Shown in pieces: positions 1-8,445 of a DNA stretch of 64,000 nt. Origin of the DNA: Hymenobacter qilianensis. Lineage in GTDB: Bacteria > Bacteroidota > Bacteroidia > Cytophagales > Hymenobacteraceae. A program made the translations under genes and the position numbers. The notes under the pieces are model-generated. The model was given only the letters and a program-made list of their open reading frames with translations, was not told the DNA's origin and made no database searches. Positions within the stretch are counted from its first letter, which is position 1, and each line of letters starts with the position of its first letter. The stretch spans positions 868,001 to 932,000 of the forward strand of contig NZ_CP060784.1 of the NCBI RefSeq assembly GCF_014489555.1, given 5' to 3'.

Positions 1-5
1 ATCCT

Positions 6-1388
6 ATGCCTTTCGCTGAGTATTCTGTTCCTGAAAACCACCCGGAAGCCAAACGCTTCACCTCGTTTGAGCGGGTGCAAACGCCGCGCACAGGCCGAGT
101 ACTAGCTCGTTGGTGTGCTGGCATGGGAATGTTGGTGATGCTATGCGGCTTTTTGCCCTGGACCCAAAACATTCGCTCTACGGGCACGCTCACCACGCTG
201 CGCCCCCAAGACCGTCCGCAAACGGTTCCCAGCACAATTGCCGGCCGCATTATGCGCTGGCGTGTAAAGGAAGGACAACTAGTACAACGCGGCGATACCT
301 TGGTCGATATTGCGGAAATAAAAGACAAGTATTTCGATCCTGACTTACTCCTTCGTACTCGTGAGCAGCTAGCGGCCAAAGAGGGTTCACTGCGCGAGAA
401 CAGCGCAAAGGCAATCGCGCTGAGCCAGCAACAGATAGCGCTGCGCGAAGGCCTGCGGGTAAGCCTCGATAAAGCGCGAAACAAAGTGCGTCAAAGCCGC
501 CTGAAAGTGCTGAGCGATAGTGCTGAACTGGTGGCTGCCAACACTGATTTTGCTATTGCACGTCAGCAGCTCGACCGGCAGGAAAAACTTTACCAGCAGG
601 GTCTGAAATCACTAACTGAAGTAGAGCAGCGGCGGCTTAAATTTCAGGAATCGACGGCTAAGCAGCAGGCGGTGGCAAACAAGCTGGGAGTGAGCCAGCA
701 GGAGCTGATAAATGCCCGCCTGGAGCTGCTTTCTCTCGGCGCTGAGTACCAGGACAAGCTAGCGAAGTCGGAGAGTGACCGGCGAAGTGCTACCGCTTAC
801 CAGTTCGATACGGAGGGGCAAATAGCCAAAATGCGCAACGAATATGCTAATCTGAGCATCCGCGACGCTTTTTATCGCATTACAGCTCCGCAGGATGGCT
901 ACGTAGTAAGAGCCCTTAAACAAGGCCTTGGCGAGATTATTAAAGAAGGCGAGCCCATCGTGACGGTGATGCCCTCAAAACCTCAGTTGGCCGCTGAACT
1001 TTATGTGAAGCCCATGGATATTCCGCTGCTTTCAGTGGGCCGCAAGGTCCGGCTACAGTTTGATGGCTGGCCAGCACTGGTATTTTCGGGCTGGCCCGGC
1101 ACGAGCTTCGGCACCTTCGGGGGCGTGGTAGCCGTCATCGATAACATTGATAGCCAAGGGCAGTACCGCGTGCTTGTTATCCCGGATCCTGACACGGAGG
1201 CCTGGCCCCCTCCATTGCGAGTTGGCAGCGGCGTGTATGGCTGGGCTCTGCTCGACGATGTGCCCATTTGGTATGAACTGTGGCGCCAGCTGAATGGCTT
1301 CCCGCCCAATTTTGTGGGCAAACCGAAGGAGACTGACAAGCTGGTGAAAGCAGATAAAACTGAAAATTATGCTACGGCCGAAGAGTAA
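6..1388 (+). CDS. HlyD-family periplasmic adaptor (membrane fusion) protein
   Basis: The 460-residue protein has one N-terminal membrane segment (about residues 36-55), a biotinyl-lipoyl-like half (TIAGRIMRWRVKEGQLVQRGD, about 77-97), a long alpha-helical coiled-coil hairpin (about 110-275, rich in Q, E, K, R) and a second lipoyl half plus beta barrel (ITAPQDGYVVRALKQG, about 292). This is the order seen in HlyD/EmrA adaptors, which join an inner-membrane exporter to a TolC-type channel. A TolC-like gene follows 54 bases downstream, so the two form an export operon. The inner-membrane transporter is not in the window and may lie just upstream. ATG at position 6 is the first possible start visible. 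Substrate unknown. Confidence 0.9.
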   Translation: MPFAEYSVPENHPEAKRFTSFERVQTPRTGRVLARWCAGMGMLVMLCGFLPWTQNIRSTGTLTTLRPQDRPQTVPSTIAGRIMRWRVKEGQLVQRGDTLVDIAEIKDKYFDPDLLLRTREQLAAKEGSLRENSAKAIALSQQQIALREGLRVSLDKARNKVRQSRLKVLSDSAELVAANTDFAIARQQLDRQEKLYQQGLKSLTEVEQRRLKFQESTAKQQAVANKLGVSQQELINARLELLSLGAEYQDKLAKSESDRRSATAYQFDTEGQIAKMRNEYANLSIRDAFYRITAPQDGYVVRALKQGLGEIIKEGEPIVTVMPSKPQLAAELYVKPMDIPLLSVGRKVRLQFDGWPALVFSGWPGTSFGTFGGVVAVIDNIDSQGQYRVLVIPDPDTEAWPPPLRVGSGVYGWALLDDVPIWYELWRQLNGFPPNFVGKPKETDKLVKADKTENYATAEE

Positions 1389-1442
1389 CCACACCTAATA
1401 CCGCGTATTCTGTCATCACCGCATAAATCCCCTTTGCCTTTC

Positions 1443-2902
1443 ATGGTTCGTTACGTCATTTCGCTGGTTGTGCTCCTTGCGGCTGGGCTTGGGTTGTTGC
1501 CAGTTGGTCGGGCGACGGCGCAACCATTGCCGCGCGACACGACGCAGCTTGTCTTTACGCTCACTGACTTGTTTACGCACGTCACGCTACGGCACCCGGT
1601 GGCCCGGCAAGCCGGCTTGCTGCCCGAGCGCGCGCAGCAGGAAATCCGCTACGCCCGCGGCCTGCTCGACCCATCGGTGAGCAGTAAATACTACGGCAAG
1701 ACATTGGGAGGCAAGGATTATTTCAACACCTGGGACAATGCCCTTAAGGTTCCGGTGTGGTTTGGCTTCGACGTGAAAGCGGGCTTTGAGCGCAATGTGG
1801 GCACTTATGTAAGCGAGCAAATACGGACGCCCGAAAGCGGCCTGAGCTATCTGGGCATATCGGTGCCGCTGGCGCAGGGCTTGCTTATTGATGAGCGAAG
1901 GGCAGCCATCCGGCAAGCGCAGGCATTGGCGGGTCTGGCGGAAGCGGAGCGCCGCGGCGCACTCAACAAGCTTCTGCTTTCGGCGGCGAAGGATTACTGG
2001 GAGTGGAGCTTAAGCCACCAGCGCTTAGAGTTATTACGCCTCAATGCCGAGCTGGCGGAGGTACGATTCAGGGCCGTACGCGAGCGAGTCCGGCAGGGCG
2101 ACCTGGCCGCCATCGATTCCGTAGAAGCACTGACTGAGCTTCAGAATCGGCAGGCGCAGCTAGTGCAGGCAAGGGTGCAGTGGCAAAATGTGACGCTTCT
2201 GGTCAGCAATTATCTATGGGATGAGCAGAATCAGCCACGGGAATTGCCCCCACCGCCCGCCCGGAAGCCTTACCTGCTCCCACCGCCTGGCGCTCATTGC
2301 CCCCCGACTCAGTGCAAGCGCTCGTAAACCTGGCCAGCCAGATTCATCCTGAATTGGCGAAGACCCGGGCCAAGCTCAACCAGCTGGGCATAGAACGCCG
2401 CCTCTTGTCGAACAAGCTATTGCCCAAGCTTTCTGTCGATTACAACTTGCTGCGCACTGGTCAGCCTTTCCAACCGGAAGGCGACATGCAATGGACGAAC
2501 ACCTATTTCGCTAACAACTATAAGCTGGGCCTAAGCTTTGAATATCCGTTGCTGCTGCGCCAGGAGCGGAGCAAGTTGCAACTCAACCAACTAAAGCGCC
2601 GCGAAGCCGAACTAGACTTGCAGCAGGACACGCGGGAGGTACAAACCACCGTGCGCACCGTTGCCAACGATTGGGAAGCTTTGCGCGAGCAGCTCCGCGT
2701 GCAGGAGCAAGTAGTTGAGAACTCACAAAAGCTGCGCAACGGCGAACAAATCCGCTTTGAAAACGGTGAAAGCTCCGTGTTTCTGCTCAACTCCCGCGAA
2801 GCCTCACTCGTCAGTGGCCGGATAAAGCTGGCTGAGCTGCAAGCCAAATACGCCCAAACTCAGGCCACGCTGCGCTGGGCAGCCGGCGGAGATTTGGAAT
2901 AA
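1443..2902 (+). CDS. TolC-family outer membrane efflux protein (one apparent frameshift)
   Basis: The reading starts at ATG 1443 with a signal peptide (hydrophobic core about residues 5-22, cut after ATAQ). Long amphipathic helices in two repeats follow, as in TolC-type trimeric channels (OEP family). The frame breaks at the C5 run 2247-2251 (context TTGCCCCCACC). One extra C joins the first part, ending ...RELPP, to the second, which contains SLPPDSVQALVNLASQ, giving about 486 residues, a normal family length. A C6 run in the same context 50 bases later is intact. The gene lies directly after the HlyD adaptor and ends before a bidirectional terminator. Family is clear; cargo is not. Confidence 0.85.
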
Positions 2903-2922
2903 GCTTACCTTAAAACACGGCA

Positions 2923-2958
2923 CAAAAAAGCCCCCTGAAATCTCAGGGGGGCATTTTT
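2923..2958. terminator. Bidirectional terminator between tolC-like gene and the small membrane protein gene
   Basis: An A6 tract, a GCCCCC stem arm, a short loop, a GGGGGGC arm and a T-rich tract lie between two convergent genes. The left arm has C5 (2931-2935) and the right arm G6 (2946-2951); the stem would be perfect if the left arm also had six. Confidence 0.8.
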
Positions 2959-2967
2959 TGTGCTTTG

Positions 2968-3351
2968 CTACTGTGCTGGGGTAGCGGTGGCGGCTTCTTC
3001 GGCCTCCTTCCGCCGCATCCACGACGGGCCGCAGCTGGAGCGCATCTTCTGGCGAAATTTCTCCTGCTCTTCGGGTGTCAGGTGAGCCATCCGCGTCTCC
3101 ATTTTCTGGCGCCACGCTTCGCGACGCTGCGCCCAGCTTCCGGCATGGCCTCCACGGCCCCAGCCACCAAAGAGAATGCGGGTAAGGATAAGCAAGCCAA
3201 GTGTTTGCCAGAAATTAATAGCAGGCCCATTGAAAAGCACCGGCACCAGCCAGTTCCACAAGCTCATGGTTAGGAAGCCAGCGGCGGCCACAAACAGAGT
3301 GGCAAAGAAGATAAACTTGAGGCCGCGTAGCAGCCAGAATGAACGATTCAT
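2968..3351 (-). CDS. Small membrane protein with charged C-terminal helix
   Basis: I do not recognise a named family. The 127-residue product has two N-terminal hydrophobic segments (about residues 10-32 and 44-62), a Gly/Trp-rich turn (GGWGRGGHAGSW) and a hydrophilic, arginine- and glutamate-rich helix with the phrase LTPEEQEKFRQKM. It lies 73 bases after an ECF sigma factor on the same strand and is probably co-transcribed with it. That arrangement suggests a membrane partner or anti-sigma-like role, but there is no zinc-binding anti-sigma motif, so this is only inference from context. Confidence 0.7.
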   Translation of the reverse strand: MNRSFWLLRGLKFIFFATLFVAAAGFLTMSLWNWLVPVLFNGPAINFWQTLGLLILTRILFGGWGRGGHAGSWAQRREAWRQKMETRMAHLTPEEQEKFRQKMRSSCGPSWMRRKEAEEAATATPAQ

Positions 3352-3424
3352 GGGGGTGGTTTTAGGAAGTATGTTTTGTCACCGAAGAGAAGCTTAGTGG
3401 GATGAGCATCTTCTGGGGGCTTTT

Positions 3425-4030
3425 TTAGTCGGTAAATAGCTCAGTGTACAGTTTTTGCAGGCGCTTGCGCAGGTGTTGAACGGCATAGTGCTTGCGCGAA
3501 ATCAGCGTTTTGAGCGGCACGCCGGTTTCGGCCTCCATCTCGCGGAAGGTTTTCTCTTCCAACTCGTGCCACACGAATACCTGGCGCTGGTTGGGGGGCA
3601 ATTCTTCCAGAGCTTCCGCCAACGCCTCCATCAGCGTTTCGCGCAGCAAGCGGTTTTCCGGCGAGTCGTCGGGGGCGGGCAGCACATCGGCGAGCAGCAG
3701 GGAGTCATCCTCGTCATCAAAGCCGCTTACAAGCTCATTTTCTAGCGAAACAGCCTTTTTGCGACGATAGAGGTCCGTAATTTTGTTGCGGGCCACCCGA
3801 AAAAGCCAGGCCGCAGCTTGCTCCACCGGCTTGAGCAGGCGGTAGCTTTCCACGAGTTCGGCAAAGACGTCCTGCAGTACATCTTCGGCCTCCGCCTCGT
3901 TGGGTATACGGCGACGGATGAACTGCAGCAGCCGGCCGCGCTGGGCGCGCACGGCTTCTTGTATCTGCTGGTCCTGGTGGCCTGCGGTCATTGCCAGCGT
4001 CGCGTCAAGCTTGAGAGGTAGCGTTTCCAT
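3425..4030 (-). CDS. ECF-type RNA polymerase sigma factor
   Basis: The protein has sigma region 2 (EAEDVLQDVFAELVESYR then AWLFRVARNKITDLYRRKK) and region 4 (ELPPNQRQVFVWHELEEKTF, with the HTH continuing to LRKRLQKLY), the two-domain layout of extracytoplasmic-function sigma factors. I chose the ATG at 4030 (METLPLKL), giving 201 residues; a TTG start at 4078 would add 16 residues unlike the family. The G6 run at 3595-3600 encodes the Pro-Pro of ELPPNQ and is intact. The region between the domains is acidic (DDEDDS). The following small membrane protein gene on the same strand may be its regulator or target. Confidence 0.9.
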   Translation of the reverse strand: METLPLKLDATLAMTAGHQDQQIQEAVRAQRGRLLQFIRRRIPNEAEAEDVLQDVFAELVESYRLLKPVEQAAAWLFRVARNKITDLYRRKKAVSLENELVSGFDDEDDSLLLADVLPAPDDSPENRLLRETLMEALAEALEELPPNQRQVFVWHELEEKTFREMEAETGVPLKTLISRKHYAVQHLRKRLQKLYTELFTD

Positions 4031-4335
4031 TCTGCCGAGACAGACGGATGAATTAGCAAAATACTTTATGGTAGCCAAAGTATCTGTGAGGCTCGCTGAA
4101 AGTAGAACTGAGAGCCGGCTTTGTGGCGCTGTCCGCGTGCTTATTTAGCAGCGCCCATCACCCTGCTTAGGGCCTTTACTCTACGAGTAGACGCTAGGGA
4201 GCTTTTTCCAGCAATTGCCCTCAAACACCAACACACGGTTCAGCTACTTACTCCAGCTCCATTATCTCAGCCGTTAAAGCACGGCCGAGCTTCGTGTTAC
4301 CTGCTTATAGAGTGTGCGTTTTCCGATTTTCAGGA

Positions 4336-4343
4336 TACCTTTG
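4336..4343 (+). promoter_or_regulatory. Predicted -7 promoter element for nuoKLMN
   Basis: TACCTTTG matches the Bacteroidota TAnnTTTG -7 element, about 60 bases before the nuoK ATG. I see no good TTTG at -33. It would place the transcript start near 4350, just before a terminator-like hairpin. The rest of 4031-4404 shows no gene; it holds the 12-mer GGCCGAGCTTCG twice (4283-4294 and 4360-4371). Confidence 0.5.
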
Positions 4344-4353
4344 CCAGCTAATT

Positions 4354-4384
4354 AGCCCCGGCCGAGCTTCGGGGGCTTTTTGCT
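4354..4384 (+). terminator. Terminator-like hairpin in the nuoK leader
   Basis: AGCCCC and GGGGGCT arms with a short loop are followed by TTTTTGCTTT, inside the predicted 5' leader of nuoK. The arms differ by one base (C4 against G5). It may be an attenuator, or the terminator of an unseen upstream transcript. Confidence 0.45.
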
Positions 4385-4404
4385 TTGTCGGCTAGCCCAA
4401 CTGC

Positions 4405-4737
4405 ATGGAACAGACCATCCCGGAAGTCATTCGCACCGTCCCACTTCAGTATTACGTCTACTTTGCCACGGCTTTGTTTGCCATTGGCGTAACTGGAGTA
4501 CTTACGCGGCGCAATGCCATTATTATTTTCATGTGTATCGAGCTGATGCTCAATGCCACGAACGTTTTGCTAACCGCCTTCTCCGCTTATCGCGCCGACC
4601 CAAATGGGCAGGTTTTCGTGTTTTTCATCATGGCTGTAGCCGCTGCCGAAGTGTCGGTGGGCCTAGGCATCATTGTGATGATTTACCGCAATTTTCAGAA
4701 TACCGACGTCAATCTGTTAAGTCGGTTGAAGTGGTAA
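4405..4737 (+). CDS. nuoK: NADH-quinone oxidoreductase subunit K
   Basis: The 110-residue, three-helix protein carries both conserved membrane glutamates of NuoK, in CIELMLNA (helix 2) and AAAEVSVGLGI (helix 3), which form part of the proton path of complex I. Length and hydropathy fit the family. It is the first gene of a nuoK-L-M-N run; nuoA-J are not adjacent, because a sigma factor gene points the other way upstream. A palindromic repeat separates it from nuoL. Confidence 0.95.
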   Translation: MEQTIPEVIRTVPLQYYVYFATALFAIGVTGVLTRRNAIIIFMCIELMLNATNVLLTAFSAYRADPNGQVFVFFIMAVAAAEVSVGLGIIVMIYRNFQNTDVNLLSRLKW

Positions 4738-4753
4738 TGATAAACCGCCCGAC

Positions 4754-4842
4754 GTTGTCATCCTGAGCTTGCGAAGGACCTTATGCCCCATGAACAACCT
4801 GTTCTGGTAAGATAAGGTCCTTCGCAAGCTCAGGATGACAAC
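4754..4842. repeat. Perfect 31-bp inverted repeat between nuoK and nuoL
   Basis: The left arm (4754-4784, beginning GTTGTCATCCTGAGC) and right arm (4812-4842) are exact reverse complements around a 27-base loop. The core TCATCCTGAGC...GAAGGA resembles intergenic palindromes common in this group. No T tract follows, so it is not a typical terminator. Confidence 0.9.
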
Positions 4843-4872
4843 GACAGGTGTTTGCTTATAAGCATACCTCCT

Positions 4873-6825
4873 ATGCAAGAACTCGTTTTACCCAATTACG
4901 GCGCTCCTCACCCCACGCTGCTGTACGTTCTTATTCCGCTGTTGCCCTTCCTGGGCTTCCTGATCAATGGCTTGCTAAACAAGCGCTTGTCCGCCACTGT
5001 AGCTGGCCTGATCGGTAGCGCTACGGTGCTGGGCTCCTTCCTGATTTCTATCTACCTGTTCACCACGTTTGAGCGCCAGTACACCGTGCAGCTCTTCGAC
5101 TGGATTACGGTAGGCTCCATGCGTATTCCCTTCCAGTATCAGATCGATCAGCTCAGCCTGATTATGCTGCTCTTGGTTACGGGTGTGGGCTTCCTGATTC
5201 ACGTGTATAGCATCGGCTACATGTCCCACGATGAGAACGTGGGCAAGTTTTTCAGCTTCCTGAATCTGTTCATATTCAGCATGCTAGTGCTGGTGCTGGG
5301 GGCCAATTTTGTGATTCTGTTCATTGGTTGGGAAGGTGTCGGTCTATGCTCCTACCTGCTCATCGGCTTCTGGAATAAAAACCACGACTACAACAACGCC
5401 GCCAAGAAAGCCTTCATTATCAACCGTATCGGTGACTTAGGCTTCCTGCTCGGCATCTTCCTCATCTACCTCACCTTCGACTCAGTTCAGTACGCCGAGG
5501 TTTTCCAAAAAGCCGCCCTCAGCCAGTTCGGCCCCTATACCGTCAGCATCCTAACAGCTATTACCCTACTTCTCTTCGTGGGCGCAATGGGCAAATCGGC
5601 CCAGCTACCGCTCTACACCTGGCTCCCCGATGCCATGGCCGGCCCCACGCCCGTATCGGCCCTGATTCACGCCGCTACCATGGTGACGGCCGGTATCTAC
5701 ATGGTGCTACGGGCTAACGTGCTCTTCACCCTGGCGCCGGCTACGCTCGAAGTTGTGGGTATTATCGGTTTGGCCACGGCGCTATTTGCGGCCACTATCG
5801 GTCTAGCGCAGAACGACATTAAGAAGGTGCTGGCTTATTCCACGGTTTCCCAGCTTGGCTACATGTTCCTAGCCTTGGGCGTGATGGGCTACACTTCCTC
5901 CCTATTCCACGTCCTGACCCATGCCTTCTTCAAGGCGCTGATGTTCCTCGGCGCCGGCTCCGTGATTCACGCCATGAGCAACGAGCAGGACATTCGTCGT
6001 ATGGGCGGCCTGCGCAAAGCCTTGCCTATCACCTTCCTCACGTTCTTTATCGGCTGCCTGGCCATTTCGGGTATTCCGCCGTTCTCGGGTTTCTTCTCAA
6101 AAGATGAGATTCTGGCGCACACCTACGAGCACAACAAGCTCATGTGGGCAGTTGGATTGTTCACTGCCTTCCTGACGGCTTTTTATATGTTCCGCCTGCT
6201 CTTCCTCACGTTCTTCGGCGAGTTCCGAGGCACGGAAGAGCAGAAGCACCACCTGCACGAGTCGCCCGCTTCTATGACGCTGCCGCTTATTATTCTGGCT
6301 ATTCTGGCGGCCGTGGGGGGCTTTATGGGCGCGCCCATGTTCCTGGGGGGCAAACATTACCTGGCCGATTTCCTGGCGCCCATCTTCACATATTCCCGCC
6401 AGATCAACCCAGGCGCTTTCACCGGCGAAATTGACCACAGCACCGAGCTGATGCTCATTGGCGCCTCCGTTGCCGCCGGTGTGCTCGGTATCATCTTCGC
6501 CTACGTGCAGTACGTTTCCCGCGGCGTGCGCCCCGTGGCAGACGAAACGCAGCGCTCAGTTCCCGAGAGCCTGGTGTATCACAAATACTACATTGATGAG
6601 CTGTACAACGCCCTCTTTGTGCGTCCCATCATGGGTCTATCGCGCGGGCTGTACCGCTTCGTGGAGCAAGGCATCATCGACCCCATAGTAAACGGTCTGG
6701 GCCGCCTGACGCTCGGTGGGGGGCAATTAATGCGCTTCGTACAGACCGGTACGATTGGCGTGTATTTGATTCTGATGGTAATCGGTATCGTGCTTATTCT
6801 GGCGCTGAATTTTGGCAAGTTTTAG
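4873..6825 (+). CDS. nuoL: NADH-quinone oxidoreductase subunit L
   Basis: NuoL is the distal antiporter-like proton pump of complex I, with the long lateral helix. The sequence has many membrane helices, the conserved GWEGVGLCSYLLIGFW with its key glutamate, KSAQLPLYTWLPDAMAGPTP and SALIHAATMVTAGIY (pump channel lysine and histidines), and a C-terminal extension ending in a hydrophobic anchor. ATG 4873 (MQELVLPN) is preferred over an upstream TTG at 4852; it gives 650 residues. Three G6 runs (about 6316, 6346 and 6716) are intact here. Confidence 0.95.
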   Translation: MQELVLPNYGAPHPTLLYVLIPLLPFLGFLINGLLNKRLSATVAGLIGSATVLGSFLISIYLFTTFERQYTVQLFDWITVGSMRIPFQYQIDQLSLIMLLLVTGVGFLIHVYSIGYMSHDENVGKFFSFLNLFIFSMLVLVLGANFVILFIGWEGVGLCSYLLIGFWNKNHDYNNAAKKAFIINRIGDLGFLLGIFLIYLTFDSVQYAEVFQKAALSQFGPYTVSILTAITLLLFVGAMGKSAQLPLYTWLPDAMAGPTPVSALIHAATMVTAGIYMVLRANVLFTLAPATLEVVGIIGLATALFAATIGLAQNDIKKVLAYSTVSQLGYMFLALGVMGYTSSLFHVLTHAFFKALMFLGAGSVIHAMSNEQDIRRMGGLRKALPITFLTFFIGCLAISGIPPFSGFFSKDEILAHTYEHNKLMWAVGLFTAFLTAFYMFRLLFLTFFGEFRGTEEQKHHLHESPASMTLPLIILAILAAVGGFMGAPMFLGGKHYLADFLAPIFTYSRQINPGAFTGEIDHSTELMLIGASVAAGVLGIIFAYVQYVSRGVRPVADETQRSVPESLVYHKYYIDELYNALFVRPIMGLSRGLYRFVEQGIIDPIVNGLGRLTLGGGQLMRFVQTGTIGVYLILMVIGIVLILALNFGKF

Positions 6826-6852
6826 ATCTCGACACGCACCACACAGCAAATA

Positions 6853-8318
6853 ATGCTTACAGCTCTTCTCCTTTTCTTTCCTCTCGCCGCTGCGCTGCTG
6901 CTGCACTTTGTCAACGGCAAAGCAGGCCGTGTGTTCGCCTTCGGGCGGCGCTGCTGGAGTTTGTAGTCGCGGTGTACGCTGCCGTTACGTTCGATGCCAG
7001 CAACGCCAGTCAGTTGGAAGTAAATCTGCCCTGGATTGCCTCGGCGGGCATCAGCTTTCACATTGGCATGGACGGGCTGAGCTTGCTGCTGGTGCTGCTC
7101 ACCACCTTCCTGGTGCCGCTGATTCTGCTGGCTTCCTTCCGCCACAACTATAAGAACGAGTCGGCTTTCTATGCGCTTGTACTGTTCATGCAAACCGGCC
7201 TGATTGGGGTGTTTACCTCTCTAGATGCGTTTCTGTTCTACTTCTTCTGGGAAGTAGCCCTTATTCCGATCTACTTCCTGGCCGGTATCTGGGGCGGGGA
7301 GCGGCGCGTGGCCGTCACCTTCAAGTTTTTCCTGTACACCATCATTGGCTCGCTGTTTATGCTGGCCGGCTTCGTGTACCTCTACTATCAAACCGGCCCC
7401 GCCGCCAACGGCCTGGCCGCTCACTCCTCCGATCTTCAGGCCTTCTACAATCTTAGCCTGACCACCGCTGAGCAGTCGTGGCTGTTCTGGCTGATCTTTA
7501 TTGCCTTCGCAGTGAAGATGCCCATCTTCCCCTTCCACACCTGGCAGCCCGATACCTACACCGAAGCGCCTGCGCCAGCTACTATGCTGCTCTCGGGTAT
7601 CATGCTCAAAATGGGCATCTACGGCTGCCTGCGCTGGCTTTTGCCCATCACGCCGCTAGGCGTAAGTCAGTGGGGCTGGCTGATTATGATTCTGGCCGTT
7701 ATCGGCATTATCTACGGCGCTATTATCGCCATCCGGCAGCGCGACATGAAGCGGCTGATTGCTTATTCCTCCCTTTCCCACGTGGGGCTGATGGCGGCAG
7801 GTGTGTTCTCGCTTACGCAAATGGGCTTGCAGGGCGCCGTTGTGCAGATGCTGGCCCACGGCGTGAACGTAGTAGGCATGTTCTTCATTGCCGACGTTAT
7901 TCAGCGCCGCACCAACACCCGCCTCATTCCCGAGCTGGGCGGCCTGACCCAAACTACTCCCCTGCTCTCCGTAAGCTTCTTGGTGGTGCTGCTCGCCACG
8001 GTAGCCCTGCCCCTGACCAGCGGTTTTGTGGGTGAGTTTCTGCTGCTGGCGGGCGTATTCCAGTACAATAACTGGCTGGGCGCGGTAGCGGGCGTTACCA
8101 TCATTCTGGGGGCCGTTTACTTGCTGCGCATGTTCCAGCGCGTGATGCTGGGGCCGGCTACTTCCTTCACCGCCGCCTTCCGCGACCTGAACGGTGCGGA
8201 ACTGGCCGTATTGGTACCCTTAATCGTTATGATTTTCTGGATTGGCTTGTTTCCCAATACCTTCCTTCAAATGTCAGAACCCAGCGTAATTCGGATTCTG
8301 AGCTTAATGCAGCGTTAG
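6853..8318 (+). CDS. nuoM: NADH-quinone oxidoreductase subunit M (one apparent frameshift)
   Basis: NuoM is an antiporter-like proton-pumping subunit. Family marks are FFWEVALIPIYFLAGIWGG, AVKMPIFPFHTWQPDTYTEAP and a lysine-containing channel helix. The true start is ATG 6853 (MLTALLLFFPLAAALLL). That frame runs into TAG about 35 codons later unless one G is added to the run at 6943-6945 (TTCGGGCGG to TTCGGGGCGG), which joins ...GRVFAF to GAALLEFVVAVY. Repaired length is 488 residues. Taking GTG 6972 as the start would delete the first membrane helix. It follows nuoL by 27 bases. Confidence 0.9.
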
Positions 8319-8428
8319 TAGCGCGAAGCTTTCTGCTTCGCGTATCGTTGCACTATACCATTGGGGGGCATTTTGCAACGACTAGTTCAATTAAACAACG
8401 ATACGCGAAGCTTTCTGCTTCGCGCTAC
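8318..8428. repeat. Paired hairpin repeat between nuoM and nuoN
   Basis: Two direct copies of a small hairpin (GCGAAGC-TTTCT-GCTTCGC, centred near 8331 and 8416) sit inside a 16-bp inverted repeat (outer arms start GTAGCGCGAAGC and end GCTTCGCGCTAC). The loop holds a GGGGGGCATTTT motif. The element begins at the nuoM stop codon. Confidence 0.8.
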
Positions 8429-8445
8429 ATCGCACCGATTCGCCA

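Noticed and set aside
4121..4351. 76-codon plus-strand frame before nuoK
   Set aside because: No family likeness, and it spans the predicted nuoK promoter region.
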